In this document: positions 38,553 to 45,261 of the stretch, piece by piece
Layout: each line of letters opens with the position of its first letter
Numbering within the stretch: position 1 is the stretch's first letter
NCBI GenBank assembly: GCA_004553545.1
Contig: SFLD01000046.1
Location: forward strand, 1 to 45,261
Reading direction: 5' to 3'
Source: Clostridiales bacterium
GTDB lineage: Bacteria; Bacillota; Clostridia; Oscillospirales; Oscillospiraceae
Length of the DNA stretch: 45,261 bases
Position numbers and translations under genes: made by a program
The notes under the pieces: generated by a model
Told to the model about the DNA's origin: nothing
Database searches by the model: none
Seen by the model: only the letters and a program-made list of their open reading frames with translations

Positions 38553-40440
38553 ACTGCCAGAGGGAGCAGAGGAGGTCGGTGTAGGCGGAGGGGTCCTCCA
38601 GGGGCAGGCCCGCGATGAGGAGGGCCTGGTTGTAGAGGACCTGAGCGTAGGCCTTGGCTTTCTCGGGATCGTGCTCCACGGCGTCGGAGAGGGCCCGGAA
38701 GGCCGGGTGCTCCACGTTCAGCTCCAGGATGCGCTCGGCCTTGATCCCCGCGTCGGGCTGGACGGTCTCGAAGTACTTCTCCATCTCAAAGCTGATGCCC
38801 TCCCCGGCGGTGAGGCAGACGGGGTGGGACTTCAGCTGGGCGGAGGGGCGGACCTCCTTCACGGCGTCGCCCAGAGTCTCCTTCACGAAGGCGAAGACAT
38901 CCTTGTGGGCGTCCGCCGCCTCCTTGGCCTTCTCCTGGGCGTCCTCCCCGGCGGCGCCGCTCGTGGCGGAGCGGAAGGGCTTTTCCTGGTAGGTCCGGAG
39001 GACCTGGGCGCAGAACTCGTCCACCTCCTCGGTGAAGTAGAGGATCTCGGTGCCCTGCTCCTTCAGCTCCTCGATCTGGGGGAGCTTGTCGATGCGCTGG
39101 GGATCGGTGCCGATGGCGTAGTAGATGTCCTTCTGGCTCTCCGGCATCCGGGAGACGTACTCCGCCAGGGTCACGGGCTTCTTCTCCGTGGAGGAGTAGA
39201 AGAGCAGCAGGTCCTGGAGGAGCTCGCTGTGGGCGCCGTAGTCCGAGGCCACGCCGTACTTCAGCTGGCGGCCGAAGTTCCGGAAGAACTTCTCGTAGCC
39301 CTCCCGGTCGTCCTTCTGCATCCGCAGGAGCTCGGCCTTGATCTTTTTCTCCAGGTTCCCGGCGATGACTTTCAGCTGCCGGTCGTGCTGCAGAAGCTCC
39401 CGGGAGATGTTCAGGCTCAAATCCGGGGAATCCACCACGCCCCGGACGAAACGGAAGTGCTCGGGCAGGAGGTCGGCGCACTTATCCATGATGAGGACGC
39501 CGTTGGAGTAGAGCTGCAGGCCCTTCTCATAGTCCTTGGTGTAGTAGTCCATGGGGGCCGCGCCGGGGATGAAGAGCAGGGCCTTGTAGGTGACGGCGCC
39601 CTCGGCGGAGACGGTGACCACGCTCTGGGGCGGGACCATCTGGTAGTAGCGCTCCTGGTAGAACTTGTCGTACTCCTCCTTCGTGACCTCGCTCTTCTTC
39701 CGCTGCCAGAGGGGGACCATGGAGTTCAGGGTCTCCCACTCCCGGACATCCTCGTACTCCGGCTTGTCGTCGGGGGAGCCCTCCTTCCGGCGGGAGTGGG
39801 TGACCTCCATCCGGATGGGGAAGCGGATGTAGTCGGAGTACTTCTTCACGAGGCTCTTCAGGGCATACTCCTGGAGGTACTGGCTGTACTCGCCGGGCTC
39901 GTCCTCGGGGTCCTTCTTGATGTGGAGAATGATGTCGGTGCCGACGGTCTCCTTCTCGCAGGGCTCCACGGTGTAGCCGTCCACGCCGTCAGACTCCCAG
40001 CGGCAGGCGGTGTCGGAGCCGTACTTGCGCGTTACGACAGTGATGTGGTCCGAGACCATGAAGGCGGAGTAGAAGCCCACGCCGAACTGGCCGATGACGT
40101 CCGCCGCCTGCTCGCTGCCCTGGGTCTCCTGGCGGAACTGGAGGGTGCCGCTCCTGGCGATGACGCCCAGGTTGTTCTCCAGCTCCTCCTGGTCCATGCC
40201 GATGCCGTTGTCCCGGACGGTGAGGGTTCCGGCTTCCTCATCGGGGATCAGGGTGATGGCGAAGTCCTCCCGCCGGAGGCCCACCTTGTCATCCGTCAGG
40301 GAGAGGTAGCAGAGCTTGTCGATGGCGTCGCTGGCGTTGGAGATGAGCTCCCGGAGGAAGATCTCCTTGTGGGTGTAGATGGAGTTGATCATGAGGTCCA
40401 GCAGCCGCTTGGACTCCGCCTTGAACTGTTTCTTGCGCAT
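38551..40440 (-). CDS. htpG: Chaperone protein HtpG (Hsp90)
   Basis: A 629-residue ATP-dependent Hsp90 chaperone of normal length. N-terminal ATPase motifs: ELISNASDAIDKL, TVRDNGIGM and IGQFGVGFYSAFMVSD; then the middle domain with GVVDSPDLSLNISRE and the C-terminal dimerisation domain. ATG 40440 has AAGGAGG upstream. It assists folding of stress-sensitive clients in the cytosol. A likely promoter (TTTACT-17-TAGAAT) lies at 40510-40538; no CIRCE-type repeat is visible there. Confidence 0.97.
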   Translation of the reverse strand: MRKKQFKAESKRLLDLMINSIYTHKEIFLRELISNASDAIDKLCYLSLTDDKVGLRREDFAITLIPDEEAGTLTVRDNGIGMDQEELENNLGVIARSGTLQFRQETQGSEQAADVIGQFGVGFYSAFMVSDHITVVTRKYGSDTACRWESDGVDGYTVEPCEKETVGTDIILHIKKDPEDEPGEYSQYLQEYALKSLVKKYSDYIRFPIRMEVTHSRRKEGSPDDKPEYEDVREWETLNSMVPLWQRKKSEVTKEEYDKFYQERYYQMVPPQSVVTVSAEGAVTYKALLFIPGAAPMDYYTKDYEKGLQLYSNGVLIMDKCADLLPEHFRFVRGVVDSPDLSLNISRELLQHDRQLKVIAGNLEKKIKAELLRMQKDDREGYEKFFRNFGRQLKYGVASDYGAHSELLQDLLLFYSSTEKKPVTLAEYVSRMPESQKDIYYAIGTDPQRIDKLPQIEELKEQGTEILYFTEEVDEFCAQVLRTYQEKPFRSATSGAAGEDAQEKAKEAADAHKDVFAFVKETLGDAVKEVRPSAQLKSHPVCLTAGEGISFEMEKYFETVQPDAGIKAERILELNVEHPAFRALSDAVEHDPEKAKAYAQVLYNQALLIAGLPLEDPSAYTDLLCSLWQ

Positions 40441-40509
40441 AAAAAATGCCTCCTTGCAAGTGGAGCCGGGAAGAAAACTCGCTCCCCGCCTCCTCATTTT
40501 AACCCCATT

Positions 40510-40538
40510 ATTCTAGCGCGTTCCCCTGCAAAAGTAAA
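40510..40538 (-). promoter_or_regulatory. Candidate promoter of htpG
   Basis: On the minus strand TTTACT (plus 40533-40538) and TAGAAT (40510-40515), 17 bp apart. The -35 overlaps the pepT terminator tail. Confidence 0.55.
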
Positions 40539-40577
40539 GCCCTCCCCGTCCGCGCACGGCGGACAGAGAGGGCTTTT
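40536..40577 (-). terminator. Intrinsic terminator of pepT
   Basis: AAAGCCCTC and GAGGGCTTT enclose an inner GTCCGC/GCGGAC stem; on the minus strand the tail is TTTACTTTT. Confidence 0.75.
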
Positions 40578-40626
40578 CCGGCGGAATTTACAATTTTTTA
40601 AAAGCTTTCCCGGGAAAAAGGCCGCC

Positions 40627-41829
40627 TCAGCGGCTCAGCGCCGTCAGGACGCGGACCATCTTCTCCATGGCGTCCGCGGAGACGAACTCGTGGATGCCGT
40701 GGAAGTTGGCGCCGCCGGTGCAGAGGTTGGGGCAGGGCAGGCCCTGGTAGGAGAGCCGGGCCCCGTCGGTGCCGCCCCGGATGGGGACGATCCGGGGCTC
40801 CACGCCGCACGCCCGCATGGCCTCCTCCACCCGGTGGATGAGCTCCATGTGGGGGAGGATCATTTCCTTCATGTTGTAGTAGCTGTCCTTCTCCTCCAGG
40901 GTGAAGGTCCCCTCCCCGTGGCGGAGGTTCAGGTAGTCCGTGAGCTGCTGGAGGAAGCGCTTGCGGCCTTCGAACTTCTCCCGGTCGTGGTCCCGGATGA
41001 TAAGGCTCACCTGGGCGGCGCTCTCGTCGCCGCTGAGGCCCGTCACGTGGTAGAAGCCCTCGTAGCCCTCGGTGTGGGCGGGGGCCTCGGCGGCGGGGAG
41101 GAGGCTCACGAACTCCGCCGCCAGGAGGGCGGCGTTCTTCATCTTGTTCTTGGCCTCGCCGGGGTGGATGTTGACGCCGTGGATGCGGACCTTGGCCGCG
41201 GCGGCGTTGAAGTTCTCATACTCCAGCTCCCCGATCTCGCCGCCGTCCACGGTGTAGGCCTGCTTGGCGGGGAACTTGGCGAAGTCGAAGTGGTCCGGCC
41301 CCCGGCCGATCTCCTCATCCGGGGTGAAGCAGACGGCGATCTGGCGGTGCGTCACCTCGGGATGGGCCAGGAGGTAGGCGCAGGCGCTGACGATCTCAGC
41401 GACGCCCGCCTTGTCGTCCGCCCCCAGCAGGGTGGTGCCGTCGGTGACGATGAGCTCCTGGCCGATGTACTTCTCCAGGTTGGGGAAATCCTTCACCCGC
41501 AGGGCCTCGCCGTTCCCCAGCTCGATGTCCCCGCCCTCGTAGCGGAGGCACCGGGGCTTCACATTCTCGCCGCTGACGCCGGGGGCGGTGTCCATGTGGG
41601 CAATGAAGCCCAGGGCGGGCCGGTCCTCGCAGCCGGGGGATGCCGGCAGCACACCGTAGACATAGCCGAACCCGTCCAGCTCCACGTTTTGAAGGCCCAG
41701 GGCCGCCAGCTCCTCTGCCAGGGCCTGGCCCAGGACCCGCTGCCGGGCCGTGGAGGGCACGGTCTCCGAGTCCTCATCCGAGGTGGTGTAGTAGGTGACA
41801 TACTTCAAAAAGCGTTCCTTGACGTCCAT
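40627..41829 (-). CDS. pepT: Peptidase T (tripeptide aminopeptidase)
   Basis: A 400-residue M20 zinc peptidase. Zinc ligands and catalytic residues lie in FIAHMDTAPGV, TTLLGADDKAG, FTPDEEIGRG and YTVDGGEIGE; IRGGTDGARLS and GANFHGIHEF are the conserved C-terminal parts. It removes the N-terminal residue from tripeptides in the cytosol. Length is normal (about 405). Start MDVKERFLKYV at 41829 with AAGGAGG upstream. Monocistronic, divergent from the Rrf2 regulator. Confidence 0.96.
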   Translation of the reverse strand: MDVKERFLKYVTYYTTSDEDSETVPSTARQRVLGQALAEELAALGLQNVELDGFGYVYGVLPASPGCEDRPALGFIAHMDTAPGVSGENVKPRCLRYEGGDIELGNGEALRVKDFPNLEKYIGQELIVTDGTTLLGADDKAGVAEIVSACAYLLAHPEVTHRQIAVCFTPDEEIGRGPDHFDFAKFPAKQAYTVDGGEIGELEYENFNAAAAKVRIHGVNIHPGEAKNKMKNAALLAAEFVSLLPAAEAPAHTEGYEGFYHVTGLSGDESAAQVSLIIRDHDREKFEGRKRFLQQLTDYLNLRHGEGTFTLEEKDSYYNMKEMILPHMELIHRVEEAMRACGVEPRIVPIRGGTDGARLSYQGLPCPNLCTGGANFHGIHEFVSADAMEKMVRVLTALSR

Positions 41830-41922
41830 TGGGATGCTCCTCCTTGCTCCGCCCGCAGGCGGGGATGGTTTTCGGCCCTATCTTAGCACATCCCGCCGCC
41901 CCAGGCAAGCCCCCGGCGGGGC

Positions 41923-41951
41923 TTGACGGCAAACCAACATACTGTTATAAT
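41923..41951 (+). promoter_or_regulatory. Promoter of the Rrf2 regulator
   Basis: TTGACG (41923-41928) and TATAAT (41946-41951), 17 bp apart. AACATAC lies between them and recurs in the nifS promoter, so it may be a half-site for the Rrf2 protein. Confidence 0.82.
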
Positions 41952-41999
41952 AGGTTTTCAGAATCTGACGGGCCATCCGCCCGGAAAGCGAGGCGCCGT

Positions 42000-42419
42000 A
42001 TGCTGATATCCACCCGGGGCCGCTACGCCCTGCGCATCATGCTGGAGCTGGCCCAGTACGACCAGAGCCCCTATATGCCCCTGCCCCTCATCGCGGAGAA
42101 GCAGGGGATCTCGGAGAAGTATCTGGAGAGCATCGTCTCCCTGCTGGTGAAGGGGGGCCTGGTGGAGGGCGTCCGGGGCAAGGGCGGCGGCTACCGTCTC
42201 CGCCGGCCCCTGCAGGACTACTCCGCCGGGGAGATCCTTCGCCTCACCGAGGGCTCCCTGGCCCCGGTCTCCTGCCTGGAGGGGGAAGAGAACGCCTGCC
42301 CCCGGGCGGGCCAGTGCCACACCCTGCCCATGTGGACCAAGCTGGAAGGGCTCATCAACAGCTATCTGGACAGCGTCACCCTGGCAGACCTGCTGGACGC
42401 CCCCATGGACCAGGTCTGA
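42000..42419 (+). CDS. Rrf2-family transcriptional regulator (IscR/CymR-like)
   Basis: A 139-residue winged-helix regulator (MLISTRGRYALRIMLELA; ISEKYLESIVSLLVKGGLVE; VRGKGGGYRLRRP). Three cysteines in SCLEGEENACPRAGQCHTLP follow the C-x7-C-x5-C pattern used by IscR to hold a [2Fe-2S] cluster, with a His next to the last Cys. It thus more likely senses Fe-S status than cysteine levels like CymR. It lies just upstream of nifS and nifU, which it probably represses when cluster supply is sufficient. The upstream site GAAAGCGAGG is weak. Confidence 0.9.
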   Translation: MLISTRGRYALRIMLELAQYDQSPYMPLPLIAEKQGISEKYLESIVSLLVKGGLVEGVRGKGGGYRLRRPLQDYSAGEILRLTEGSLAPVSCLEGEENACPRAGQCHTLPMWTKLEGLINSYLDSVTLADLLDAPMDQV

Positions 42420-42441
42420 GTCCCCCGCAGACGGACACTCC

Positions 42442-42474
42442 CTGCCCCGGAGCTCCCTCCGGGGCAGAAATTTT
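42442..42474 (+). terminator. Terminator between Rrf2 gene and nifS
   Basis: CTGCCCCGG (42442-42450) pairs with CCGGGGCAG (42459-42467), followed by AAATTTTG. It separates the regulator from the nifSU transcript, which has its own promoter. Confidence 0.75.
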
Positions 42475-42487
42475 GTCCAATTCCCTA

Positions 42488-42526
42488 TTGACAAAGTATG
42501 TTTTCTGTCGTATCTTAAAAACATAC
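42488..42526 (+). promoter_or_regulatory. Promoter and candidate Rrf2 operator of nifS-nifU
   Basis: TTGACA (42488-42493) and TATCTT (42511-42516) are 17 bp apart. GTATGTTTT (42496-42504) and AAAACATAC (42518-42526) are inverted around the -10 element, a plausible dimer site. Confidence 0.8.
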
Positions 42527-42601
42527 CAAATAGCTGGGGTTAAAATCCGTATGCCCCGGTGCAAGATATCACCCGGAGCCTTCCGGAAAGGAGCCAAGAT
42601 C

Positions 42602-43789
42602 ATGCAGGTCTATGCCGATAACGCAGCCACCACGAAAATGAGCCAGACGGCCATCAACGCCATGCTCCCCTATATGGAGCGCATCTACGGCAACCCCTCC
42701 AGCCTCCACAGCGTGGGACAGGAGGCCGCCGAGGCGCTGCAGAGCGCGCGGGAGACCATCGCCAAGTGTCTGAACGCCTCCCCCAATGAGATCACCTTCA
42801 CCTCCGGCGGCAGCGAGGCCGACAACCAGGCCCTGCTCTCCGCCGCGTGGCTGGGTCTCCGCAAGGGGAAAAAGCACATCATCTCCACCGCCTTTGAGCA
42901 CCACGCCATTCTCCACACCCTGAAAAGGCTGGAGAAGGAGGGCTTCGAGGTCCAGCTTCTGGATGTGGGCCCCCTGGGCAACATCACCGCCCAGCAGGTG
43001 GCGGACGCCATCCGGGAAGACACCTGCCTCGTCACCACCATGTACGCCAACAACGAGATCGGCTCCATCCTGCCCATCGCGGAGATCGGCGCGGTCTGCA
43101 AGGAGAAAGGCGTCCTCTTCCACACGGACGCTGTCCAGGCGGCGGGGCACCTGCCCATCGACGTGAAGGCCCAGAACATCGACATGCTCTCCCTCTCCGC
43201 CCACAAGTTCCACGGCCCCAAGGGCGTGGGCGTCCTCTATGCCCGCCGGGGCGTGCCCCTGACGAGCCTCATCGAGGGCGGCGCCCAGGAGCGGGGCAAG
43301 CGGGCCGGCACCGAGAACATCCCCGGCATCATGGGCATGGCCGCCGCCCTGCAGGACGCCTGCGAGCACATGGAGGCCAACGCCGTGCACGTCTCCCATC
43401 TCCGGGACCGGCTCATCGAGGGGCTCTCCCAGATCCCCCACAGCGCCCTGAACGGCGACCCGGTGAACCGTCTGCCCGGCAACGTCAGCTTCTGCTTTGA
43501 GGGCATCGAGGGCGAGAGCCTCCTCCTGCTGCTGGACTCCAAGGGCATCTGCGCCTCCTCCGGCAGCGCCTGCACCTCCGGCTCCCTGGACCCCAGCCAC
43601 GTGCTGCTGGCCATCGGCCGTCCCCACGAGGTGGCCCACGGCTCCCTGCGCCTGAGCCTCTCCGAGTGGAACACCGACGAGGAGATCGACCACATCCTGG
43701 CGGAGGTCCCCTGGGTGGTGGAGTACCTGCGGAACATGTCCCCCATGTGGAAGGATCTCATCAGCGGCAGAAAGCCCTTCATCCTGTAA
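42602..43789 (+). CDS. nifS: Cysteine desulfurase (NifS/IscS type)
   Basis: A 395-residue PLP enzyme that takes sulfur from cysteine to supply Fe-S cluster assembly. YADNAATTK begins the fold, TSGGSEADNQALL and HTDAVQAAGH contact PLP, LSAHKFHGPKGVG holds the PLP lysine, and the catalytic Cys is in ASSGSACTSGSLD. Length and wording are those of the clostridial NifS group. AAAGGAG precedes ATG 42602 by 8 nt. It shares a transcript with nifU and follows its probable regulator. Confidence 0.96.
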   Translation: MQVYADNAATTKMSQTAINAMLPYMERIYGNPSSLHSVGQEAAEALQSARETIAKCLNASPNEITFTSGGSEADNQALLSAAWLGLRKGKKHIISTAFEHHAILHTLKRLEKEGFEVQLLDVGPLGNITAQQVADAIREDTCLVTTMYANNEIGSILPIAEIGAVCKEKGVLFHTDAVQAAGHLPIDVKAQNIDMLSLSAHKFHGPKGVGVLYARRGVPLTSLIEGGAQERGKRAGTENIPGIMGMAAALQDACEHMEANAVHVSHLRDRLIEGLSQIPHSALNGDPVNRLPGNVSFCFEGIEGESLLLLLDSKGICASSGSACTSGSLDPSHVLLAIGRPHEVAHGSLRLSLSEWNTDEEIDHILAEVPWVVEYLRNMSPMWKDLISGRKPFIL

Positions 43790-43816
43790 TTTTTCAGCCT
43801 GTCAGGAGGTTTTATT

Positions 43817-44254
43817 ATGGCACTCTATACGGAAACCGTCATGGACCACTTCATGCATCCCCGGAACGTGGGGGAGATCGAGAACCCCGACGGCGTGGGC
43901 CAGGTGGGCAACGCCAAGTGCGGCGACATCATGAAGATGTATCTGAAGATCAAAAACAACATCATCGAGGACGTGAAGTTCGAGACCTTTGGCTGCGGCA
44001 GCGCCATCGCGTCCTCCTCCATGGCCACGGAGCTCATCAAGGGCAAGACCATTGAGGATGCCCTGGCCGTCACCAACAAGCAGGTGGTGGATGCTCTCGG
44101 CGGTCTCCCCGCCCACAAGCTCCACTGCAGTGTTCTTGCCGAGGAGGCCATCAAGGCCGCCGTCAAGGACTACTACGACAAGAACGGCATCGAATACGAC
44201 CACAGCAAGTTCCCCGACTGCGCAGGCTGCGAGGGCGCGTGCTGTATGGTGTGA
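43817..44254 (+). CDS. nifU: Fe-S cluster scaffold NifU/IscU
   Basis: A 145-residue scaffold. The three cluster ligands are in GNAKCGDIM, GCGSAIASSS and LHCSVLAEEA. As in Clostridia it is the short NifU N-domain (IscU) form. The tail adds CAGCEGACCMV, four further Cys, a common ending in this group. Starts 27 nt after nifS with AGGAGG. In related genomes mnmA often follows; here the unit ends with a hairpin and repeats. Confidence 0.95.
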   Translation: MALYTETVMDHFMHPRNVGEIENPDGVGQVGNAKCGDIMKMYLKIKNNIIEDVKFETFGCGSAIASSSMATELIKGKTIEDALAVTNKQVVDALGGLPAHKLHCSVLAEEAIKAAVKDYYDKNGIEYDHSKFPDCAGCEGACCMV

Positions 44255-44260
44255 GCAGAT

Positions 44261-44287
44261 GAAAGGGGGGACGTTGTCCCCCCTTTC
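44261..44287 (+). terminator. Hairpin after nifU
   Basis: GAAAGGGGGGAC and GTCCCCCCTTTC form a perfect 12-bp stem with a GTT loop, 6 nt after the stop. No T run follows, so termination strength is uncertain. A second hairpin CACCAGTGAC/GTCACTGGTG lies at 44297-44320. Confidence 0.65.
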
Positions 44288-44343
44288 AATTCCCCCCACC
44301 AGTGACGTCGGTCACTGGTGTAGCCGCCCAAGGCGGCAGAGTC

Positions 44344-44453
44344 AGGGAATTTTCCCGCCGCGCATGTCGCCGGGAAAAATGATCCCGATTCTTTCCGCCG
44401 GAGGCGGAAACCAGGAAGGGGCTCCGGCCCCTTCCTGGACTTTTCCCGGGACG
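44344..44453. repeat. Dispersed hairpin repeat, family B, copy 3
   Basis: GGGAATTTTCCCGCCGCG / CGCCGGGAAAAATGATCC, then TTTCCGCC/GGCGGAAA and CCAGGAAGGGGC/GCCCCTTCCTGG, in the same order and spacing as at 11498-11612. Confidence 0.72.
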
Positions 44454-44912
44454 GGCGCGGATGCTTCGCTGCGCACCGCTACCCAGGGCAATCGCGGCGG
44501 CTCTCCGCAACCACCCGTAGGGCACGACGACCCGGCGTGCCGTCCCTCGTCCCCCCGCGAGGCGTAAGGGCCGATGCCCACATCGGCCCGTTGCTTGGCA
44601 TCACCTGTGGCGCACCCGTAGGGCGGGGTGACCACACCCCGCCGCCGGACGCACCATCCTGCTCCGCCCTTTACAAGGAAGGGCGTCGTGTCACGCCGAT
44701 TCCCGTTGGTTCCGGAACGCCTCCCCCACCGCGTAGGGGCGGACCTGTGTGTCCGCCCGTGGACGGGCCCCGTGAAGGACCGTGGCCGGGCCGACACATG
44801 GGTCGGCCCCTACGGATTCTATTGCAGCATCCATCGACCCCGGGGAAAACGGGCGGGGGCCCCGCCCCTACCGGCCTATTGGCAGCGGGCCGATGGGGCA
44901 TCGGCCCCTACG
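44454..44912. repeat. Cluster of family C palindromes
   Basis: Palindromes at about 44563-44591 (inverted orientation), 44617-44643, 44731-44759, 44786-44814, 44851-44870 and 44885-44912. The pair 44731-44814 matches the pair 15696-15777, including the sequence between them. The last unit ends inside the stop codon of the 59-residue protein. No gene is supported in 44454-44907. Confidence 0.72.
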
Positions 44913-45087
44913 GGGCTTTCTTGGGTTCCCAGAGCGGGCAGGTCTCTTCGGACCGGCGGCGCTTGCGGCGGGGATGGACGCAGTGGCCGCAGCGCAGCAG
45001 CAGGTAGAAGTCCCAGCGCACATAATGCAGGCGGAAATGGGCGCAATTCCCGCAGATCTTTGCCTCTTGTATCGTATAGCCCTTCAT
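44908..45087 (-). CDS. Small cysteine-rich protein (59 aa)
   Basis: Starts at ATG 45087 after AAAGGAGGGG and ends at TAG 44908-44910. The sequence shows KICGNCAHFRLHYVRW, RCGHCVHPRRKRRRS and ETCPLWEP: two CxxC-like knuckles, a third Cys and a basic stretch. This is a likely zinc-binding, perhaps nucleic-acid-binding, mini-protein. I know no named family. It is the only gene driven by the operator-covered promoter at 45109-45137. The palindrome repeat supplies its stop codon. Confidence 0.72.
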   Translation of the reverse strand: MKGYTIQEAKICGNCAHFRLHYVRWDFYLLLRCGHCVHPRRKRRRSEETCPLWEPKKAP

Positions 45088-45108
45088 GACCGCCCCTCCT
45101 TTCCCTCC

Positions 45109-45159
45109 GTAATATTGGTCTCACCGATATTTGTCAATATTGGTGTGGCCGATATTATA
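45109..45159. promoter_or_regulatory. Divergent promoters within two tandem operators
   Basis: Near-palindromes AATATTGGT-CTC-ACCGATATT (45111-45131) and AATATTGGT-GTG-GCCGATATT (45136-45156) have centres 25 bp apart. The minus promoter is TTGACA (plus 45132-45137) with TATTAC (45109-45114), 17 bp apart. The plus promoter is TTGTCA (45131-45136) with TATTAT (45153-45158), 16 bp apart. Both would be blocked by one repressor. The regulator is not encoded in this window. Confidence 0.78.
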
Positions 45160-45261
45160 TGCTAGAGATGAGCAAAACACGTCCTAAATAAAAGGGGCGA
45201 AGAGAGAAAAAGCGAGGATGACTCGGTAAAGAGAAAAAACGCATAAAAAGCAAGCCCGGTA
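45160..45261 (+). other. A-rich leader running out of the window
   Basis: About 100 A-rich bases with only very short frames (ATG AGC AAA ACA CGT CCT AAA TAA at 45168). It is probably the leader of a gene to the right. Confidence 0.35.

Noticed and set aside
40440..40540. CIRCE (HrcA) operator before htpG
   Set aside because: No TTAGCACTC-N9-GAGTGCTAA-like inverted repeat is present; only a sigma-A-like promoter and the pepT terminator.
44876..45124. An 82-codon minus-strand frame overlapping the 59-codon Cys-rich gene
   Set aside because: It is Pro/Arg/Leu-rich shadow; the overlapping 59-codon frame has a clean ribosome site, ATG and CxxC motifs.

Overview
The window looks like a chromosomal segment of a high-GC, spore-forming, Gram-positive gut Firmicute of the Oscillospiraceae type (Flavonifractor, Lawsonibacter, Oscillibacter or Dysosmobacter-like). 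This is inferred from GC-rich third codon positions, strong purine-rich ribosome binding sites, a SpoIIID sporulation regulator, SLH-domain surface proteins, an LCP cell-wall protein, an Rrf2-nifS-nifU cluster, and the GTAGGGGC...GCCCCTAC intergenic palindromes common in that family. No CRISPR array, insertion sequence, plasmid function or intact prophage is visible.

Layout. Positions 1-1700 hold a frameshifted BAAT-type acyl-CoA hydrolase, a small membrane protein and a hotdog thioesterase. Positions 1850-4830 are a metal efflux unit: an ArsR/SmtB repressor with its palindromic operator, a free-standing heavy-metal-binding (HMA) protein and a P1B ATPase that lacks its own HMA domain. Positions 4939-10089 encode a 1716-residue secreted leucine-rich-repeat protein built from four related modules. 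Positions 10150-14430 look like an old recombination neighbourhood: tRNA-Val, an SDR oxidoreductase, an alpha/beta hydrolase downstream of an XRE-S24 (CI/LexA-like) repressor, three repressor operators with divergent promoters, tRNA-Tyr and tRNA-Thr, and a tight triad of small genes ending in a sigma-70 region 4 protein. A YitT-family membrane protein follows, then a 1195-residue SLH surface protein (minus strand), spoIIID, an LCP protein and an SLH/transglutaminase-like secreted protein.

Positions 23450-36600 are a nucleoside scavenging locus. To the left, on the minus strand, six genes encode adenosine deaminase, a P-loop kinase-like protein, a nicotinamidase-like hydrolase, a sugar O-acetyltransferase, a nucleoside phosphorylase and an azoreductase-like flavoprotein. 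To the right, on the plus strand, lie a BMP lipoprotein, an ABC ATPase, two permeases and two nucleoside hydrolases, with a ribokinase a little further on. Imported nucleosides would be deaminated, phosphorolysed or hydrolysed, and the freed ribose phosphorylated. Two of these proteins appear to lack about 15 internal residues each. The last part holds an NhaD/ArsB-superfamily transporter, htpG, pepT, and an Rrf2 regulator with nifS and nifU.

Several intergenic regions (2560-2870, 11330-11610, 15440-16190, 23120-23445, 38220-38550, 44260-44910) are filled with dispersed, hairpin-rich repeats of at least three families. Their stems differ between copies by paired changes, so the fold rather than the sequence seems to be conserved. 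At the right edge a 59-residue cysteine-rich protein is transcribed leftward from a promoter embedded in two tandem operators, with a divergent promoter pointing out of the window.
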